Origin: Flexicrinis sp001567485
GTDB lineage: Bacteria; Chloroflexota; Anaerolineae; Aggregatilineales; Phototrophicaceae
Assembly (NCBI GenBank): GCA_030263635.1
Contig: SZPI01000024.1
Location: 1 to 64,000 of the forward strand
Direction: 5' to 3'
DNA: 64,000 nt
The notes under the pieces are model-generated. The model was not told where the DNA came from. It saw nothing but the letters and a program-made list of their open reading frames with translations, and made no database searches. Below, piece after piece: positions 35,627 to 46,400 of this stretch (its first letter is position 1; each line of letters begins with the position of its first letter). The position numbers and the translations under genes were made by a program.

Positions 35627-36862
35627 TCAGCTTCCGCGCAGAGGGAGGATCAAGTCTTTGGGCACGTCGGTCAAGCTGACCAGTTCGCCACGCTGGGTGA
35701 TGATCAGCAGATCTTCGACGCGCACGCCGAACCCCTGATCCGGATAGTATAACCCCGGTTCGATGGTGATGACGTTGCCGGGTGCAAAACGATCATCCTT
35801 CGCAAGGTGGCTGATCCGCGGGCTTTCGTGCACGTTGAGACCGACGCCGTGGCCGAGGGTGTGAACGTAGCCGACGTTCGTGCCGGGCTTGCTGCGCGTG
35901 GTCGGATGGCCGTTACCCTCGAAGTAGTCAAGCACGGCCTCTTGCATAAGATGAGTCGGCTTGCCCACGCCGAAGTGTTCGAGCGCGATGTCGAACGCGG
36001 TCATCACCTGATGGTACGCTTCGCGGACGTTGTCCGGCGCGTAGCCGATGCACCACGTGCGCGTCATGTCGTGATGATAGCCGCCGCCGATCTCATGCGG
36101 GAACAGGTCGAACACGATCGGCTGGCCGAGCTTGAGCGCCTGCCGTTCGTCGCCCCGGCTGTGCGGGAATCCCGCGTCGCGGCCCTGCGCGAAGATCATC
36201 GCGGTGTCCTCAAGGTCGCGGTCGAGCAAGGCGCGCCGCACGAACTGCTTGACGTCGCCGATGGTCAGCGGCGTGCCGTCATCCTTGATGACCGTTTCGT
36301 TCTCATCGGCGCGGTGCTGGCTGATGAAGTCCCATGTCGCCTTGACGACGGCGCTGGTGCGCTGGGCCACGGAGCGAATACGGGTGATCTCGATGTCGTC
36401 TTTGGTCGTATAGGCGGCGTCGAACAGCGTCGGGTTGAGTTCTCCGATGAACGTATACTGCGGGAACCGCTGGCGTAGGCCGTCGATCAACGCCAGCGCG
36501 ACGTTCACATCGTTGACGCCGTACACGCCGATGCGGCCTTCGGTCAAGCCGAGCTTGTCGAAGCACCCGCCGTAGAACAAGATCTGCGTCAGGGCGGGAT
36601 CGCCGCCGGCCTTCTCGCGCGCGGTCTCCATCCCCATCGCGTGATAATCGTAGACTTCGAGGCCGGACGCGGCGGCTTCGGCGGTCTCCATACCGTTGAC
36701 GACGAGCACCGGGCTGCGGCCAGCGAGCTTGATCGCCATGCCGCCGGTGATGCGCACACCGCCAGTCAAATAATCCAGCGCCGGGCTGTGGTCATGGGCG
36801 GCGAACACCATCAGCGCGTCCAGTCCGCGGTCTTGCATCAGGCGATCAATGTCGAGTTTCAT
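35627..36862 (-). CDS. M24-family metallopeptidase (Xaa-Pro aminopeptidase-like)
   Basis: From ATG 36862, with GGTGGG 11 bases upstream, the product is 411 residues. The metal ligands of the pita-bread fold are visible: VFDLFPHEIGGGYHHDMTRT with its two Asp, LGHGVGLNVHE with the His, ITIEPGLY and GVRVEDLLI with the two Glu. Such enzymes remove N-terminal residues before proline, or act as creatinase- or prolidase-like hydrolases. A GTG five codons earlier (36877) is an alternative start. It is first in a unit with the DUF1385 gene. Confidence 0.9.
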   Translation of the reverse strand: MKLDIDRLMQDRGLDALMVFAAHDHSPALDYLTGGVRITGGMAIKLAGRSPVLVVNGMETAEAAASGLEVYDYHAMGMETAREKAGGDPALTQILFYGGCFDKLGLTEGRIGVYGVNDVNVALALIDGLRQRFPQYTFIGELNPTLFDAAYTTKDDIEITRIRSVAQRTSAVVKATWDFISQHRADENETVIKDDGTPLTIGDVKQFVRRALLDRDLEDTAMIFAQGRDAGFPHSRGDERQALKLGQPIVFDLFPHEIGGGYHHDMTRTWCIGYAPDNVREAYHQVMTAFDIALEHFGVGKPTHLMQEAVLDYFEGNGHPTTRSKPGTNVGYVHTLGHGVGLNVHESPRISHLAKDDRFAPGNVITIEPGLYYPDQGFGVRVEDLLIITQRGELVSLTDVPKDLILPLRGS

Positions 36863-37013
36863 GGAATCGTGACCCACCTAGTATCAAGCAGAGTTAGACC
36901 GATCCGGTGTCTCCCTCATCCCCGCCGAAGCCGCATGATTCGAGACGGCGGTGAGATTTGAGCACCGACCATTAGTGTGGCGTGTTGAGCGCGTTTTGAC
37001 GAGGGCCGATTGG

Positions 37014-38300
37014 TCAGCGAACCATGCGCAGGACGCGGTAAAGCGCGACGCACAGCCCGATCAGGATGGCGGTGCGCGTGATGATCGAGAAGGCGTAGAT
37101 CGACAGCAGGCCGAAGTCGATCACGAGCGCCGACGGGGTGGCGATGCGTGAGTACAGCACCGGCGCCTCCAGCAGCGACAGTGCCGTCAGCGCGAGGCAT
37201 GTCAGTACGCCGGCGCGGTTGGGAAAACACAGCAGCGTCAGCGGCAGCACCTGCACCAGCCAATGCGGCGACCATCCCTGCGCTTGCAAGAAGAACACCA
37301 GCAGCGTGAGCAGCGTGAACGCGACCAGCCCCCGGTTGTCGCGGCGGCGTGTGCGCAGAAAACAGAACAGCCCGACGCCCAGCCCAAGCGCGATGCGGAC
37401 GGCTCCGGGAATGACCGGCGGGCGACCGTATAGTTGATCGGCGGCGGCGAGGTCGTAGTGCAGCAGCACCGGATCGTCGCCGGGGAAGGCGAAGTCGCCG
37501 GCGGATAGGTTGCCGTCGATCAGCGCCCACACGCTGCCATAGCTGGCCTTGCGAAACTGCGCCGTCAGCGAGGTCAGCGTGACCTGCGGGTTGGGGTTGT
37601 CGATCAGCAGCATGCCGTACGCGCCGGCGAACAGCGCCGCGGTCAGCACGATCATCTGTACTGCGCGCCACGGCGGGCGGAACCGCAGCGCGGACGCGAT
37701 CAGCAGCGCCGGCGTGAACTTGACCAGCGCGCCAATCGCCGCCGCCACGCCAGCCGCACGGTCGCGGTTCGTCAGCAGCAAGCGCACGCCCAGCAGCAGC
37801 CAGAACGCCACCAGCGTCTCGAAGTTCCAGAACAACTGGATCAGCGGGAGGGCGAGCATCGCGTATACCCACGCCACTGCCACGCCGGTCGGCCGGCCGT
37901 ACAGCCGCGCGCCGATTGAGCGCACTAGCAGCAGGTTGGCGCAGTCGAACGCCAGCATGAGCGCGCTGATGACGGCCGTCCACACTGGAAAGTTGACGTT
38001 AGGCAGAGCTTGATAAATCAGCACGCTCAGCCACGCCCACACCGGCGGGAACTCGCTCCACCAGTCGCGGAACGGCAGGTCGCCACCGTCGCTGAGGGCC
38101 GCCAGCGTGAAGTGGTAGGCGCGGTCGCTGCCGGCGGTCAGTCCCCCGCCGCCAAACGTCCCGACCGGTGGATAGGCCATTATCAGGCCGACACGCAGAA
38201 ACACGAACAACAGCAGCAGCACGCGGATATCGGTAAGCAGCGCGTGGATCGTGACGCTGGGCGCGGTGGAGGTGTGAGGGGGTGGTGTTGGTGGTTGCAT
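37014..38300 (-). CDS. GT87/DUF2029-like polyprenyl-sugar mannosyltransferase
   Basis: The 428-residue protein has about ten membrane segments. After a short N-terminal Pro/Thr-rich part it shows SDRAYHFTLAALSDGGDLPF and WSEFPPVWAWLS, the extracellular-loop pattern of GT87-type enzymes. Later segments include IGALVKFTPALLIASAL and QAQGWSPHWLVQVLPL. It probably moves a sugar from a polyprenyl donor at the outer face of the membrane. The acceptor is unknown. It is divergent from the gene at 38491. Confidence 0.7.
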   Translation of the reverse strand: MQPPTPPPHTSTAPSVTIHALLTDIRVLLLLFVFLRVGLIMAYPPVGTFGGGGLTAGSDRAYHFTLAALSDGGDLPFRDWWSEFPPVWAWLSVLIYQALPNVNFPVWTAVISALMLAFDCANLLLVRSIGARLYGRPTGVAVAWVYAMLALPLIQLFWNFETLVAFWLLLGVRLLLTNRDRAAGVAAAIGALVKFTPALLIASALRFRPPWRAVQMIVLTAALFAGAYGMLLIDNPNPQVTLTSLTAQFRKASYGSVWALIDGNLSAGDFAFPGDDPVLLHYDLAAADQLYGRPPVIPGAVRIALGLGVGLFCFLRTRRRDNRGLVAFTLLTLLVFFLQAQGWSPHWLVQVLPLTLLCFPNRAGVLTCLALTALSLLEAPVLYSRIATPSALVIDFGLLSIYAFSIITRTAILIGLCVALYRVLRMVR

Positions 38301-38409
38301 GGCGGGCCATTATACCGCCGGACGACGTGGCGAGTGCTATACGGTGAGAAGCCGTCAACCGTACGGCGTGCGAAACATCCCAAAGTGGGATGCGCCGAGT
38401 CCAAGCCGC

Positions 38410-38450
38410 GATGGGAGACCGAATCTCTCGACTTACGAACACCGGCTTAG
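38410..38450 (+). repeat. partial copy of the 110-bp element
   Basis: GATGGGAGACCGAATCTCTC continues to GACTTACGAACACCGGCTTA. It is identical to the last 41 bases of the element at 15440-15480 and matches 46945-46985 in inverted orientation. Confidence 0.8.
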
Positions 38451-38490
38451 TCCGTTGCGTATCCGCGTATTCCGCGCTAGGGTCAGTGTC

Positions 38491-39654
38491 ATGCTGCGGG
38501 ATGAGCGCGGCGCGAAAGGCGGGGCGATGTTGGCGATTCGTAAACCGGTGGTGCGGGCGGATGCCGCGCGGTACGTGTTGATTCTGACGCTGGCGTTCGC
38601 GCTGTGCGTCGTCGTGACACGCGTCTATCTCGAACTCGCGGGTTATCCGCAGTTAGGGAACGATACGTATCATTTCGCTCACGCGCTGTGGGGTGGCCTG
38701 TTGCAATTCTTCGCCGTGCTGCTGCCTCTGCTGTGCGTGAACCGCTGGGCGCGCGACGTATCGGCGGTGCTTGCCGGCGCCGGCGCTGGCCTGTTCATCG
38801 ACGAGGTGGGCAAATTCATCACGCAGCAGAACGACTACTTCTTCCCGCTTGCCGCGCCGATCATCTACGTCGCGTTTCTGACGATCCTGCTGATCTACCT
38901 GATCGTCCGGCGGCGTCAGTCCTCGACCGACGTTCACGCCGAGATGTACTACGTGCTGGGCGAGCTGGAGGAGGTGCTGGAGGATGATCTGTCGGTGAGC
39001 GAACGCGACCATCTCGTGACGCGCTTACAGCAGATCGCCGCTCAGACGGCCCGGCCAGACGTTGCCGACCTTGCGCGCCACATCACGCAGTACTTACAGT
39101 CGGCCTCGCTTGATCTGTCGCCCGACCGCATAACGCTGTCCGCGCGGTGCGTCGCGTTGATTACGCGCTTCGAGAAGCGATTCCTGCCGCGTCCGATCGC
39201 GCGCGCCCTGCTGATCGCGCTGTTTGCGCTGAGCGGCGTGCTGTCACTGGTGATGCTCTACGTGCTGGCGACGGTGCTTGGCGGCGCAAGAGGTTCCCTG
39301 CCGGACGTGCTGCGCGTGATCGTCTCGGAGACGGCGAACGTCGACAGCGCCAGAAGCCTGAACTGGTACCTGATCCTGATCGGCCTCGATCTGGTCACGG
39401 GCATGCTTCTGCTGGTCGCGATGGTGGCATTTCTCATCCGGCGGGATGTGCTGGCTTCCGCGCTGGGCATGATCGCGCTGGTGGTGACGCTGGCGTTCTC
39501 GAACACGCTGTCGTTCTACTTCGACCAATTCTCGGTGCTGTTCAACACGATGTTCACGTTCGGCGTCCTGCTGATGCTGCAGCGGTATCGTGACCGGTTT
39601 GTGGGCGAGCCGCTGCTGTCAGATGCCGAGTCAGTGGTCGCGCCGGACGACTAG
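38491..39654 (+). CDS. multi-pass membrane protein of unknown function
   Basis: From ATG 38491 the product is 387 residues; ATG 38527 is an alternative. The open frame upstream to 38299 runs through the dispersed repeat and is not credible coding. There are about four N-terminal membrane segments (YVLILTLAFALCVVVTRVYL and following), a soluble helical part (AEMYYVLGELEEVLEDDLSV, residues about 150-230), and then four more membrane segments. The motif GLFIDEVGKFITQQNDYFFP is seen in bacterial membrane proteins of unknown role. I assign no function. Confidence 0.7.
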   Translation: MLRDERGAKGGAMLAIRKPVVRADAARYVLILTLAFALCVVVTRVYLELAGYPQLGNDTYHFAHALWGGLLQFFAVLLPLLCVNRWARDVSAVLAGAGAGLFIDEVGKFITQQNDYFFPLAAPIIYVAFLTILLIYLIVRRRQSSTDVHAEMYYVLGELEEVLEDDLSVSERDHLVTRLQQIAAQTARPDVADLARHITQYLQSASLDLSPDRITLSARCVALITRFEKRFLPRPIARALLIALFALSGVLSLVMLYVLATVLGGARGSLPDVLRVIVSETANVDSARSLNWYLILIGLDLVTGMLLLVAMVAFLIRRDVLASALGMIALVVTLAFSNTLSFYFDQFSVLFNTMFTFGVLLMLQRYRDRFVGEPLLSDAESVVAPDD

Positions 39655-39872
39655 CGCGCTCGCGAAGCGACACCTCATCGGCGTTCGCCCGGCCCGCGAT
39701 CAGGACGGCCAACCTGTCTTTGGGCGCGCATTGTCACAACGTGAGCATGATCGCCGCGGCGCACGCTTCCCTCAAGATGAATCGACGAACTGGCATAGCA
39801 TTACGAAGCACACCGGCGCGTGCGGCCCGTGCAGGAGAGTTCGCGTATGGTTTGCCCAGCCCGCGCCCGCGA

Positions 39873-40262
39873 TCAGGCCGGCGGACTCGACTGCATCAGC
39901 GCACGAATGGCAAACGCGGTATATACGATCAGCACTGCCAGCAGGATGAACCCCAACCACAGCGGGATGCCGAAGTAGTTGTCCCAGATCAGGTAGAACA
40001 TCCCGTGCGCGATGTCGAACAGGAGCACGCCGAGCGCCAGCACGAACACCGGCCCGCCCCATGATTTGCCGCGCTTGAGGCCGTATCCACCCGCGACGCC
40101 CAGCGGGATGACCAGAAAGAGGTCACAGATGATGTAGGCGAGGCGCACCGGGCGCGACTCGATCTCGCCCCAGTTGGTCACGACGCCCCACACCCATCCG
40201 AGCGCCAGCAGCGCCAGCACGACGAACAGGATGTTCACCGCCCAGTTGAGCTGTTTGGTCAT
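39873..40262 (-). CDS. small membrane protein (four helices)
   Basis: The 129-residue product has four predicted membrane helices, beginning AVNILFVVLALLALGWVWGV. The motif FDIAHGMFYLIWDNYFG occurs before the last helix. I do not recognise a family. It ends the four-gene minus-strand cassette and starts 3 bases after the upstream stop. The 218-bp gap downstream (39655-39872) shows no gene. Confidence 0.65.
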   Translation of the reverse strand: MTKQLNWAVNILFVVLALLALGWVWGVVTNWGEIESRPVRLAYIICDLFLVIPLGVAGGYGLKRGKSWGGPVFVLALGVLLFDIAHGMFYLIWDNYFGIPLWLGFILLAVLIVYTAFAIRALMQSSPPA

Positions 40263-40265
40263 GGC

Positions 40266-40946
40266 TCAATCCCCCGCCGGCGCCGACGCTGGGGGTTTGA
40301 GCCGCAGCAAGTTGACGCCCACGGCGAGAATCCAGATCAGCAGCGGCGGCAGCGATACGCCGAATACGATATCGTTGTTGAAGATGATCTTCCCGGCCAA
40401 GATACCGACCGTCGCGGCGATGCCGGCGGCGATTCCGAGCCATGCCAGCCAGCGAGGCAGCACGTCGTCGCGCAGCAGTTCCATACCGAACAGCGACACC
40501 GCCACGAAAATCGCCACCAGATGGGCGATCTCTAGCGCGACGTTGTACGGCCAGAACGACTCGTAGCTGAAGATGATGTTCTGCTGAAGCGCCGGGTCTG
40601 CCAGCGCATATTGATCCGCCAGATACTTGAAGTACGTCAGATGCGTGAGGATTTGCGCCGCGCCCAGCCCAGCCCCCACGATCACGAGGTACTTCGCGAC
40701 GATGATGAACGGCGATCCTTGATCCTTGAAGGCCGCCGCCGCGCCCAGCACGAACGGGATAAACATGAAGTAGGACATCGAGATGACCACGTGGATCGGA
40801 ATCCAGTAGCTCAGGCCGGCGATCACGCCGAGCGCCTCGACCGTGTCGGCCGGGATCGGTGGATGCAAGCCGTTGCCGACCAACTGCATCAACCCGACGA
40901 TGATCGCGAAGTAGCCTCCCATTCTGACCAAACGCATATTGACCAT
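40266..40946 (-). CDS. membrane protein (six helices)
   Basis: The 226-residue product has six hydrophobic helices with short loops; visible segments are MGGYFAIIVGLMQLVGNGLH, YWIPIHVVISMSYFMFIPF and VAIFVAVSLFGMELLRDDVL. His residues within helices 1 and 2 could bind a cofactor, but that is speculative. It is 3 bases from each neighbour gene, so the cassette is one transcript. No named family was recognised. Confidence 0.65.
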   Translation of the reverse strand: MVNMRLVRMGGYFAIIVGLMQLVGNGLHPPIPADTVEALGVIAGLSYWIPIHVVISMSYFMFIPFVLGAAAAFKDQGSPFIIVAKYLVIVGAGLGAAQILTHLTYFKYLADQYALADPALQQNIIFSYESFWPYNVALEIAHLVAIFVAVSLFGMELLRDDVLPRWLAWLGIAAGIAATVGILAGKIIFNNDIVFGVSLPPLLIWILAVGVNLLRLKPPASAPAGD

Positions 40947-40949
40947 GAT

Positions 40950-41333
40950 TTACCCCCTCCGTCGGTAAACGAACCCAAGTACGTAGAGTCCCGCAAGCCC
41001 GTCGTAGATCGCGACCGGCAGCGCGCCTACGGCGACTACACCGCTCACCGCCGCCGCGACAATCAGGGTTGTGCCGGCGAGTTTCTGCAGCCCGGCCCAC
41101 AGCAGCACCGCCGGTATATACGCCTTATCCCACGCGGTATGCAGCAGGGCCGCGCCGAACAGCGCCGTGACTACGCTCAGAAACCGGAACAGAAACACCG
41201 AGGCGTTCGACGCTTCGAGCGACATCGCGCCAAGCGCCACACCCGGCACGATGAACTGTACAGCGCCGCTCAATATCGTGATGACGGCAATCGCTACGAC
41301 GAGCCATTCCGTCCAATGGCGTGACCGCAGCAT
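40950..41333 (-). CDS. small membrane protein (four helices)
   Basis: This 127-residue protein has four membrane helices: WLVVAIAVITILSGAVQFIV, FLFRFLSVVTALFGAALLHT, and two more. The helix-2 region (LHTAWDKAYIPAVLLW) resembles DoxX-like or DUF4345-type small membrane proteins, but similarity is weak. It starts 6 bases after the upstream gene and lies 3 bases before the next. Confidence 0.62.
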   Translation of the reverse strand: MLRSRHWTEWLVVAIAVITILSGAVQFIVPGVALGAMSLEASNASVFLFRFLSVVTALFGAALLHTAWDKAYIPAVLLWAGLQKLAGTTLIVAAAVSGVVAVGALPVAIYDGLAGLYVLGFVYRRRG

Positions 41334-41339
41334 AAGCCG

Positions 41340-41867
41340 CTACCGCAGCTTGAGATCAGGGACGACCAGTCCGGTAACGAAACGCGACGCAATCTTGAGC
41401 ACGAAGTACGCCCCGATCGGGTACAGCGCGTCGACCACGCTCCATCCGATCAGGTACGCCAGATTGCCCTCGATGAAGAAGAAGCGGCTGAATTCCCATG
41501 TGCCGAGGATGCGCTGCTCGGCAAACTTGACGACGAGGCTGTAGATGCCGAACAGCACCATCTGTTCCCACAACGGGCGCTTATGTGAGATGGCGTAGAG
41601 GAACCCGAGGCCGAGGCCGATCCACAAGAACGAGTGGATGATGTTGTTGAGCCACGGGTAGAAGCTCATGATGCCGAGCAGGTAGAACAAGAAATTGCCG
41701 ATGAAGATGCCGACCGACCACACGACATAGAGCACGAGGAACGAACGGCGGAAATTCGATGCGAACCATGGCATGGCCTGCCGCATCGCAAGCCACAAGC
41801 TGAGATAGATCAGCAGGACGAAAGCGTATCCGAACAGGGTGTTGCCAGTTCCTAGAACAGTGTCCAT
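41340..41867 (-). CDS. membrane protein (six helices)
   Basis: From ATG 41867 (MDTVLGTGNTLFGYAFVLLI) the product is 175 residues; a GTG at 41921 would add 18 residues. The chain has about six membrane segments and the motif WLNNIIHSFLWIGLGLGFLY. It is the first gene of the cassette and is divergent from the CrtN-like oxidoreductase gene. Family is not recognised; it may form a complex with the three following membrane proteins. Confidence 0.65.
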   Translation of the reverse strand: MDTVLGTGNTLFGYAFVLLIYLSLWLAMRQAMPWFASNFRRSFLVLYVVWSVGIFIGNFLFYLLGIMSFYPWLNNIIHSFLWIGLGLGFLYAISHKRPLWEQMVLFGIYSLVVKFAEQRILGTWEFSRFFFIEGNLAYLIGWSVVDALYPIGAYFVLKIASRFVTGLVVPDLKLR

Positions 41868-42062
41868 CGGAAAGTCATTGAACCCCCATAATGTCGCTGT
41901 TTTGGTCGTAGGTGGCGCCACATCTAATCGTCAGCAGATTCCCGAACTTTGTCAAACGACGGGGGAAAAGCGCGTCCGACTCCGCATCTGTCCCGCAGCG
42001 CCGCGCGGATCGCCAAAAGCCCCTATACTGAGTGAAACACAGCGCAGCGGAGTGGCCCGCCG

Positions 42063-43406
42063 ATGAATACATCCCGCACAGCACCTTCGCATCGGGTCGT
42101 CGTGGTGGGCGGTGGGCTAGCCGGTCTGGCGGCGGGCGCGCTGCTCGCTGACGCTGGCGCCGCCGTCACAGTACTTGAGCAGCGGCCCGTGCTGGGCGGC
42201 CGCGCGCTGGTCGTGCAGCAGAAGGGCTTCACGCTCAACTACGGCCTGCATTACATCGTCGGCGGTCACGCCAGCCCGCATTACCGGATCCTCAAGCAGC
42301 TCGGCAAGCTCGATGCGGCCCCGCTGACGCCGGTCAAGCCGCGCCTGCTGCATCGGATGCGCGGCGGCGGCTTGTTTCACGTCCCATCCACGCCGCTCGA
42401 CCTGCTGACAACAAAGCTGCTCACACCGCGCGGCAAGCTGGGACTGGCGCGCGCCGCCGTGGTGATCCTGTCCGCCGACCCCGAAACGTTGTGGCGCGTG
42501 CCGGTCGGTGAGTGGCTCGACGGCTTCGCGCGTGAGCCGTCGCTGCGGACGTTCTTCCTCGACCTCGTCGGCCCACTTTCGTTCGAGGCTGACCCCGAAG
42601 CCCTATCGGCGGCACATTTCGTGCTGGCAGTTCGCCCTCTGCTGATGCCGAAAGGCCCGATCGCGCTGTATCCCGCCGGTGGATGGATCCGCATGTTCGA
42701 GGCGTTCAAGGCGCACATCGAGGAACACGGCGGCAGCGTGCAGACGAAAGCCGGCGTCGAACGTCTTGAGATCGCTCGCGACAGGGTCGAAGGTGTGTGG
42801 TCGGACGGCGTGCTGTACCCCGCCGAGTCGATCGTGCTGGCCGTGCCGCCGAACGATCTGGCTGGCCTGCTCAAGGAGACGCCGGTGGATGGCCTCGGGC
42901 CGGAACGGCTGAACGCGATCCGCCCGACGATGGGTGTTGCGGTCGATCTGGGCGTCATCGGGCTGCACAACGAGCAGATCGGCACCATTGAACTGCCGGA
43001 GCTGAACGGCACGCTCGGCGTTCACAACCTGTTCGAGCCGTCCCTAGCGCCGCAGGATGGGCATGTGTTTCAGTTCCTGCGCTTCATGACGCCCGATCAA
43101 ATGGCCGACAAGGCGGAGGTCGACCGCACCGAGCCGATGATCCTCGACGTGCTGGAGGGCATCTGGCCCGGCTTCACGCAGAAGATCGCGGTACGCCGCA
43201 TCCTCATCCGGCCGATGTTGACGGCGGCGAGCCACCGTTTCGACCAGCCCAAGCCGGACTTGCTGCCGGTCGATGTCCGCACGGTCACGGGCCTGTATCT
43301 CGCTGGCGATGCGACCGCGTCGGCCGGGGAACTCTCGCACTCGGCGGGCAATTCGGCCCTCACCGTCGCCGCGCTGATCCGCGCCCGCGCCGGCCTGCCT
43401 CGGTAA
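42063..43406 (+). CDS. CrtN/CrtI-like FAD-dependent oxidoreductase
   Basis: The 447-residue product has the dinucleotide-binding motif VVVVGGGLAGLAAGALLADA followed by AVTVLEQRPVLGGRA. It ends with LYLAGDATASAGELSHSAGN, the second FAD contact. This is the general pattern of phytoene-desaturase, amine-oxidase and squalene-oxidase relatives. The substrate could be an isoprenoid or lipid. It is 87 bases upstream of the GMC oxidoreductase in the same direction, so both are probably in one unit, divergent from the membrane cassette. Confidence 0.85.
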   Translation: MNTSRTAPSHRVVVVGGGLAGLAAGALLADAGAAVTVLEQRPVLGGRALVVQQKGFTLNYGLHYIVGGHASPHYRILKQLGKLDAAPLTPVKPRLLHRMRGGGLFHVPSTPLDLLTTKLLTPRGKLGLARAAVVILSADPETLWRVPVGEWLDGFAREPSLRTFFLDLVGPLSFEADPEALSAAHFVLAVRPLLMPKGPIALYPAGGWIRMFEAFKAHIEEHGGSVQTKAGVERLEIARDRVEGVWSDGVLYPAESIVLAVPPNDLAGLLKETPVDGLGPERLNAIRPTMGVAVDLGVIGLHNEQIGTIELPELNGTLGVHNLFEPSLAPQDGHVFQFLRFMTPDQMADKAEVDRTEPMILDVLEGIWPGFTQKIAVRRILIRPMLTAASHRFDQPKPDLLPVDVRTVTGLYLAGDATASAGELSHSAGNSALTVAALIRARAGLPR

Positions 43407-43493
43407 TCGGGGCCGCTGCCAAGCGTGCTTTCAGATTACGTTGTATGCTTGATTCTGTCGAACGTTGTCGTATTCGAGCCGGGGAATCGTCTA

Positions 43494-46400
43494 ATGACAT
43501 CAGAAATCGACTACACCCAGGATGAGCGCAAGCTCGCCACCTACCTGAACACGCTCGCTGCGCTGTTCGCCGTATCCGGCCTCGCCGTGCTGATTCTGCC
43601 CTACGCGCTGCGCAATGCCCCGTTCTTCGTCGCGCCGCCGTTCTTCGTCACCAACACCATCGCCGGCCTATGGCTGATGGCGTATCTGTCGTGGTGCTCT
43701 GCGGCGGATGTGCGCCGCTACCGCGCCATGATCGCCGTCGTGTTCGGCGGCCTGCTGATCGGCGCGGTGTCGTTCGTGGCGCTGTCGGTGCGAACCGGCC
43801 CACCGATACAGGACGCGCCGCTGCTGATCGGGTTCGGACTGTGCGCGGCGGCGGCGTTGGGATTGGCGTGGTTCGTGCGTAAGGCGCAGATGCCCGCGCC
43901 GCCGTGGCTGCCGTGGATCACTGACAAGCCGACCACCGGCGCAGAGACGTTCGCCCGTGTGGTGTTCGGGCTGTTCGGGTTGGCGTCGCTGTTCGCCGCG
44001 GCGGGAAGCGTGCTGGCGTCGTACTTCAACGTCGCGCTGATGACCGACCTGCTGGTCAACCCGTTTATGATCGTCGGCTCGGCCATCAAGATCGGCGTGC
44101 TGGGGCTGTGCGCGCTGTTGGCCGCATACGACCCGCGCCGCTTCTCGCAGCATGTGCAGATGATTATCGCGCTGGTGGCCGGTCATGCCGGATCACTGAT
44201 CGCGATCGCCATCGTGGCACTGTCTGGCTACGCGCCGTTTGGCGACTACAGTCTAGTGGTCGGGGGCGCAACCGTTGGCCTCGGCGTGATCATGTTCGGC
44301 GCGTGGCTGCTGGACGTGGTGATTATCGTCGCGTTTTTGTACTTCAACCGGCGCATCAACCTCGCCCTGCTGGATCACATCGGCTTCCTGAACCCCACGC
44401 AGTTTCGCGCATTGGAAGCTATCGCCGAGACGCTGGTGGCCGGGAAGATGCACGAACGCGTGCCGCCGCATGAGATCGTACTGCGCACTGACAGTTATAT
44501 GCGCTCGTTCCGGTCGAACCGGCTTGGGCTGGCGAAGCTGGCGATGATGGGCTTGCAGCTCTCGCCGCTGGCGTGGCTCAGCCCGCCGATCACGTACATG
44601 CACCCGGCGGCGCGCGCGCGGTTCGTCGACCTGCGCTTCAAGCGGGAGATTGTGGACACCTCCGCGCTGTACCGCTTCTTCGACGGCGTGATGCGCGCCA
44701 TCAACAGGGTGCTGCTGCGATTCACGGGCCGGTCGGGCAGCGAGCTGGATGCGGCGTTGAGCTTCACCGGTATGCTCGAAGCGATGATGCGCTTCAACAT
44801 GCAGCTGACGTATCTGGGCTACTACAACAACCCCGCCGTCTGGCCTAAGCGCGAGGACGGCAGCGGCATCGGTTATACGCCGTTTTCACAGCGCGAGAAG
44901 ACCTTCGAGGTCAAGCCGATCCGCGCCCACCCGCCGCTGACGGTGATGACGCCGACGATACTCGATCAGGAGGGCATCGATGTGATCGACGACGCCGACG
45001 TGGTGATCGTCGGGTCGGGGCCGGGCGGCGCGATCCTCGCCGAGCAGATGCTCGAAAAAGGCCGGCGCGTGCTGATCCTCGAAAAGGGGCTGTATGTGCA
45101 TCCCGACGACTTCAGCGAGGACGAAGTCGACATGATTAGCCGTCTGTACAGCGATGGCGCGCTGCAAATCTCACAGTCGCTGCGCTTCACGATCTTGCAG
45201 GGCAGCGCCGTCGGCGGCACGTCGGTGGTCAACAACGCCGTGTGCTTCGACACGCCGCAGCGCGTGATCGACACATGGAATGCGCGCAGCAGCAGCGGCA
45301 AGGTGATCGACGATACGGCGTACTTCGACTCGCAGCAGAAGGTGCGCGCGCGCATGCGCATCAAGAAGATCGCCGAAGGGACGCGCAAGCCGCTGGACGC
45401 GGTGCTCAACCACGGTGACAGCCTGATCACGTCGGCGGTCAAGTCGTATTTCGCCGGCCGCGAGGATGCCTACGAGTACGACGTGGTCGAGGCGAACATC
45501 GTGGACTGCCTCGGCTGCGGATACTGCAACATCGGCTGCAAATACGGCCGTAAGCTGTCGATGCTGGACGAGGTGCTGCCAGCTGCGCAGCACAAACATG
45601 GCGCGGACAACATGCGCATCATCTCGGAGGCCAACGTCACGCAGCTCACCGAGAGCAGCGGCAAGATCACCGAGGTGCATGCGGTCGTCACCGGCGGGCG
45701 CAAGCTGCTGGTGCGCAACCCTAAGACGGTCGTCGTCAGCGGCGGCACGATCCATTCGAGCTGGTTGTTGATGCAAAGCGGGATCGGCAAGGCGAACAAG
45801 CTGCCCATCGGCAAGGGGCTGTGCTTCAACATGGGCAGCCCGCTGCACGCGCTGTTCGACCGAAAAGTCACCGCTTATGACGGCTTGCAGATCGCGCATT
45901 ATCTCAAGGTGCACGATCACCCCGGCTTTGTGTACGAGACGTGGTACAACCCGCCGGTGGCGCAGGCGCTGACGATGCCCGGCTGGCTCGATACGCACTT
46001 TCGCAATATGCAGAATTACGACCGGATCGCGGCGGTGGGCGTGCTGGTCGGCACCGAGTCGAACGCGCACATCGTCCCTGCGCTGTTCACCGGCGGGCCG
46101 GATGTCGTGTTCCAGCCGACACAAGGCGACCTCAACAAGCTGGTCGACGCGCTGGTGATTCTGGGCAACATCTTCTTCACCGGCGGCGCGCTCGAAGTAT
46201 ACGCCACGACACGCCGCTATCAGCCGTATGTCAACCAGAGCGCCGTGCTGCGCGCGCAAAGCCAAGTCGACGCGCTGCGCGATTTGGTCAAGCACGACTA
46301 TGACATCCTGCTGGGCACAGGGCATCCGCAGGGCGGCAACGCCATCGGCACGTCACCCGCGAACAGCGTGATCGGCCCGGATTTCAAGGTGTTCGGGTAC

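Noticed and set aside
45508..45561. iron-sulfur cluster in the GMC enzyme
   Set aside because: The CxxCGxCxxGC motif is also common in cholesterol-oxidase-like GMC proteins without a cluster, so it was not claimed.
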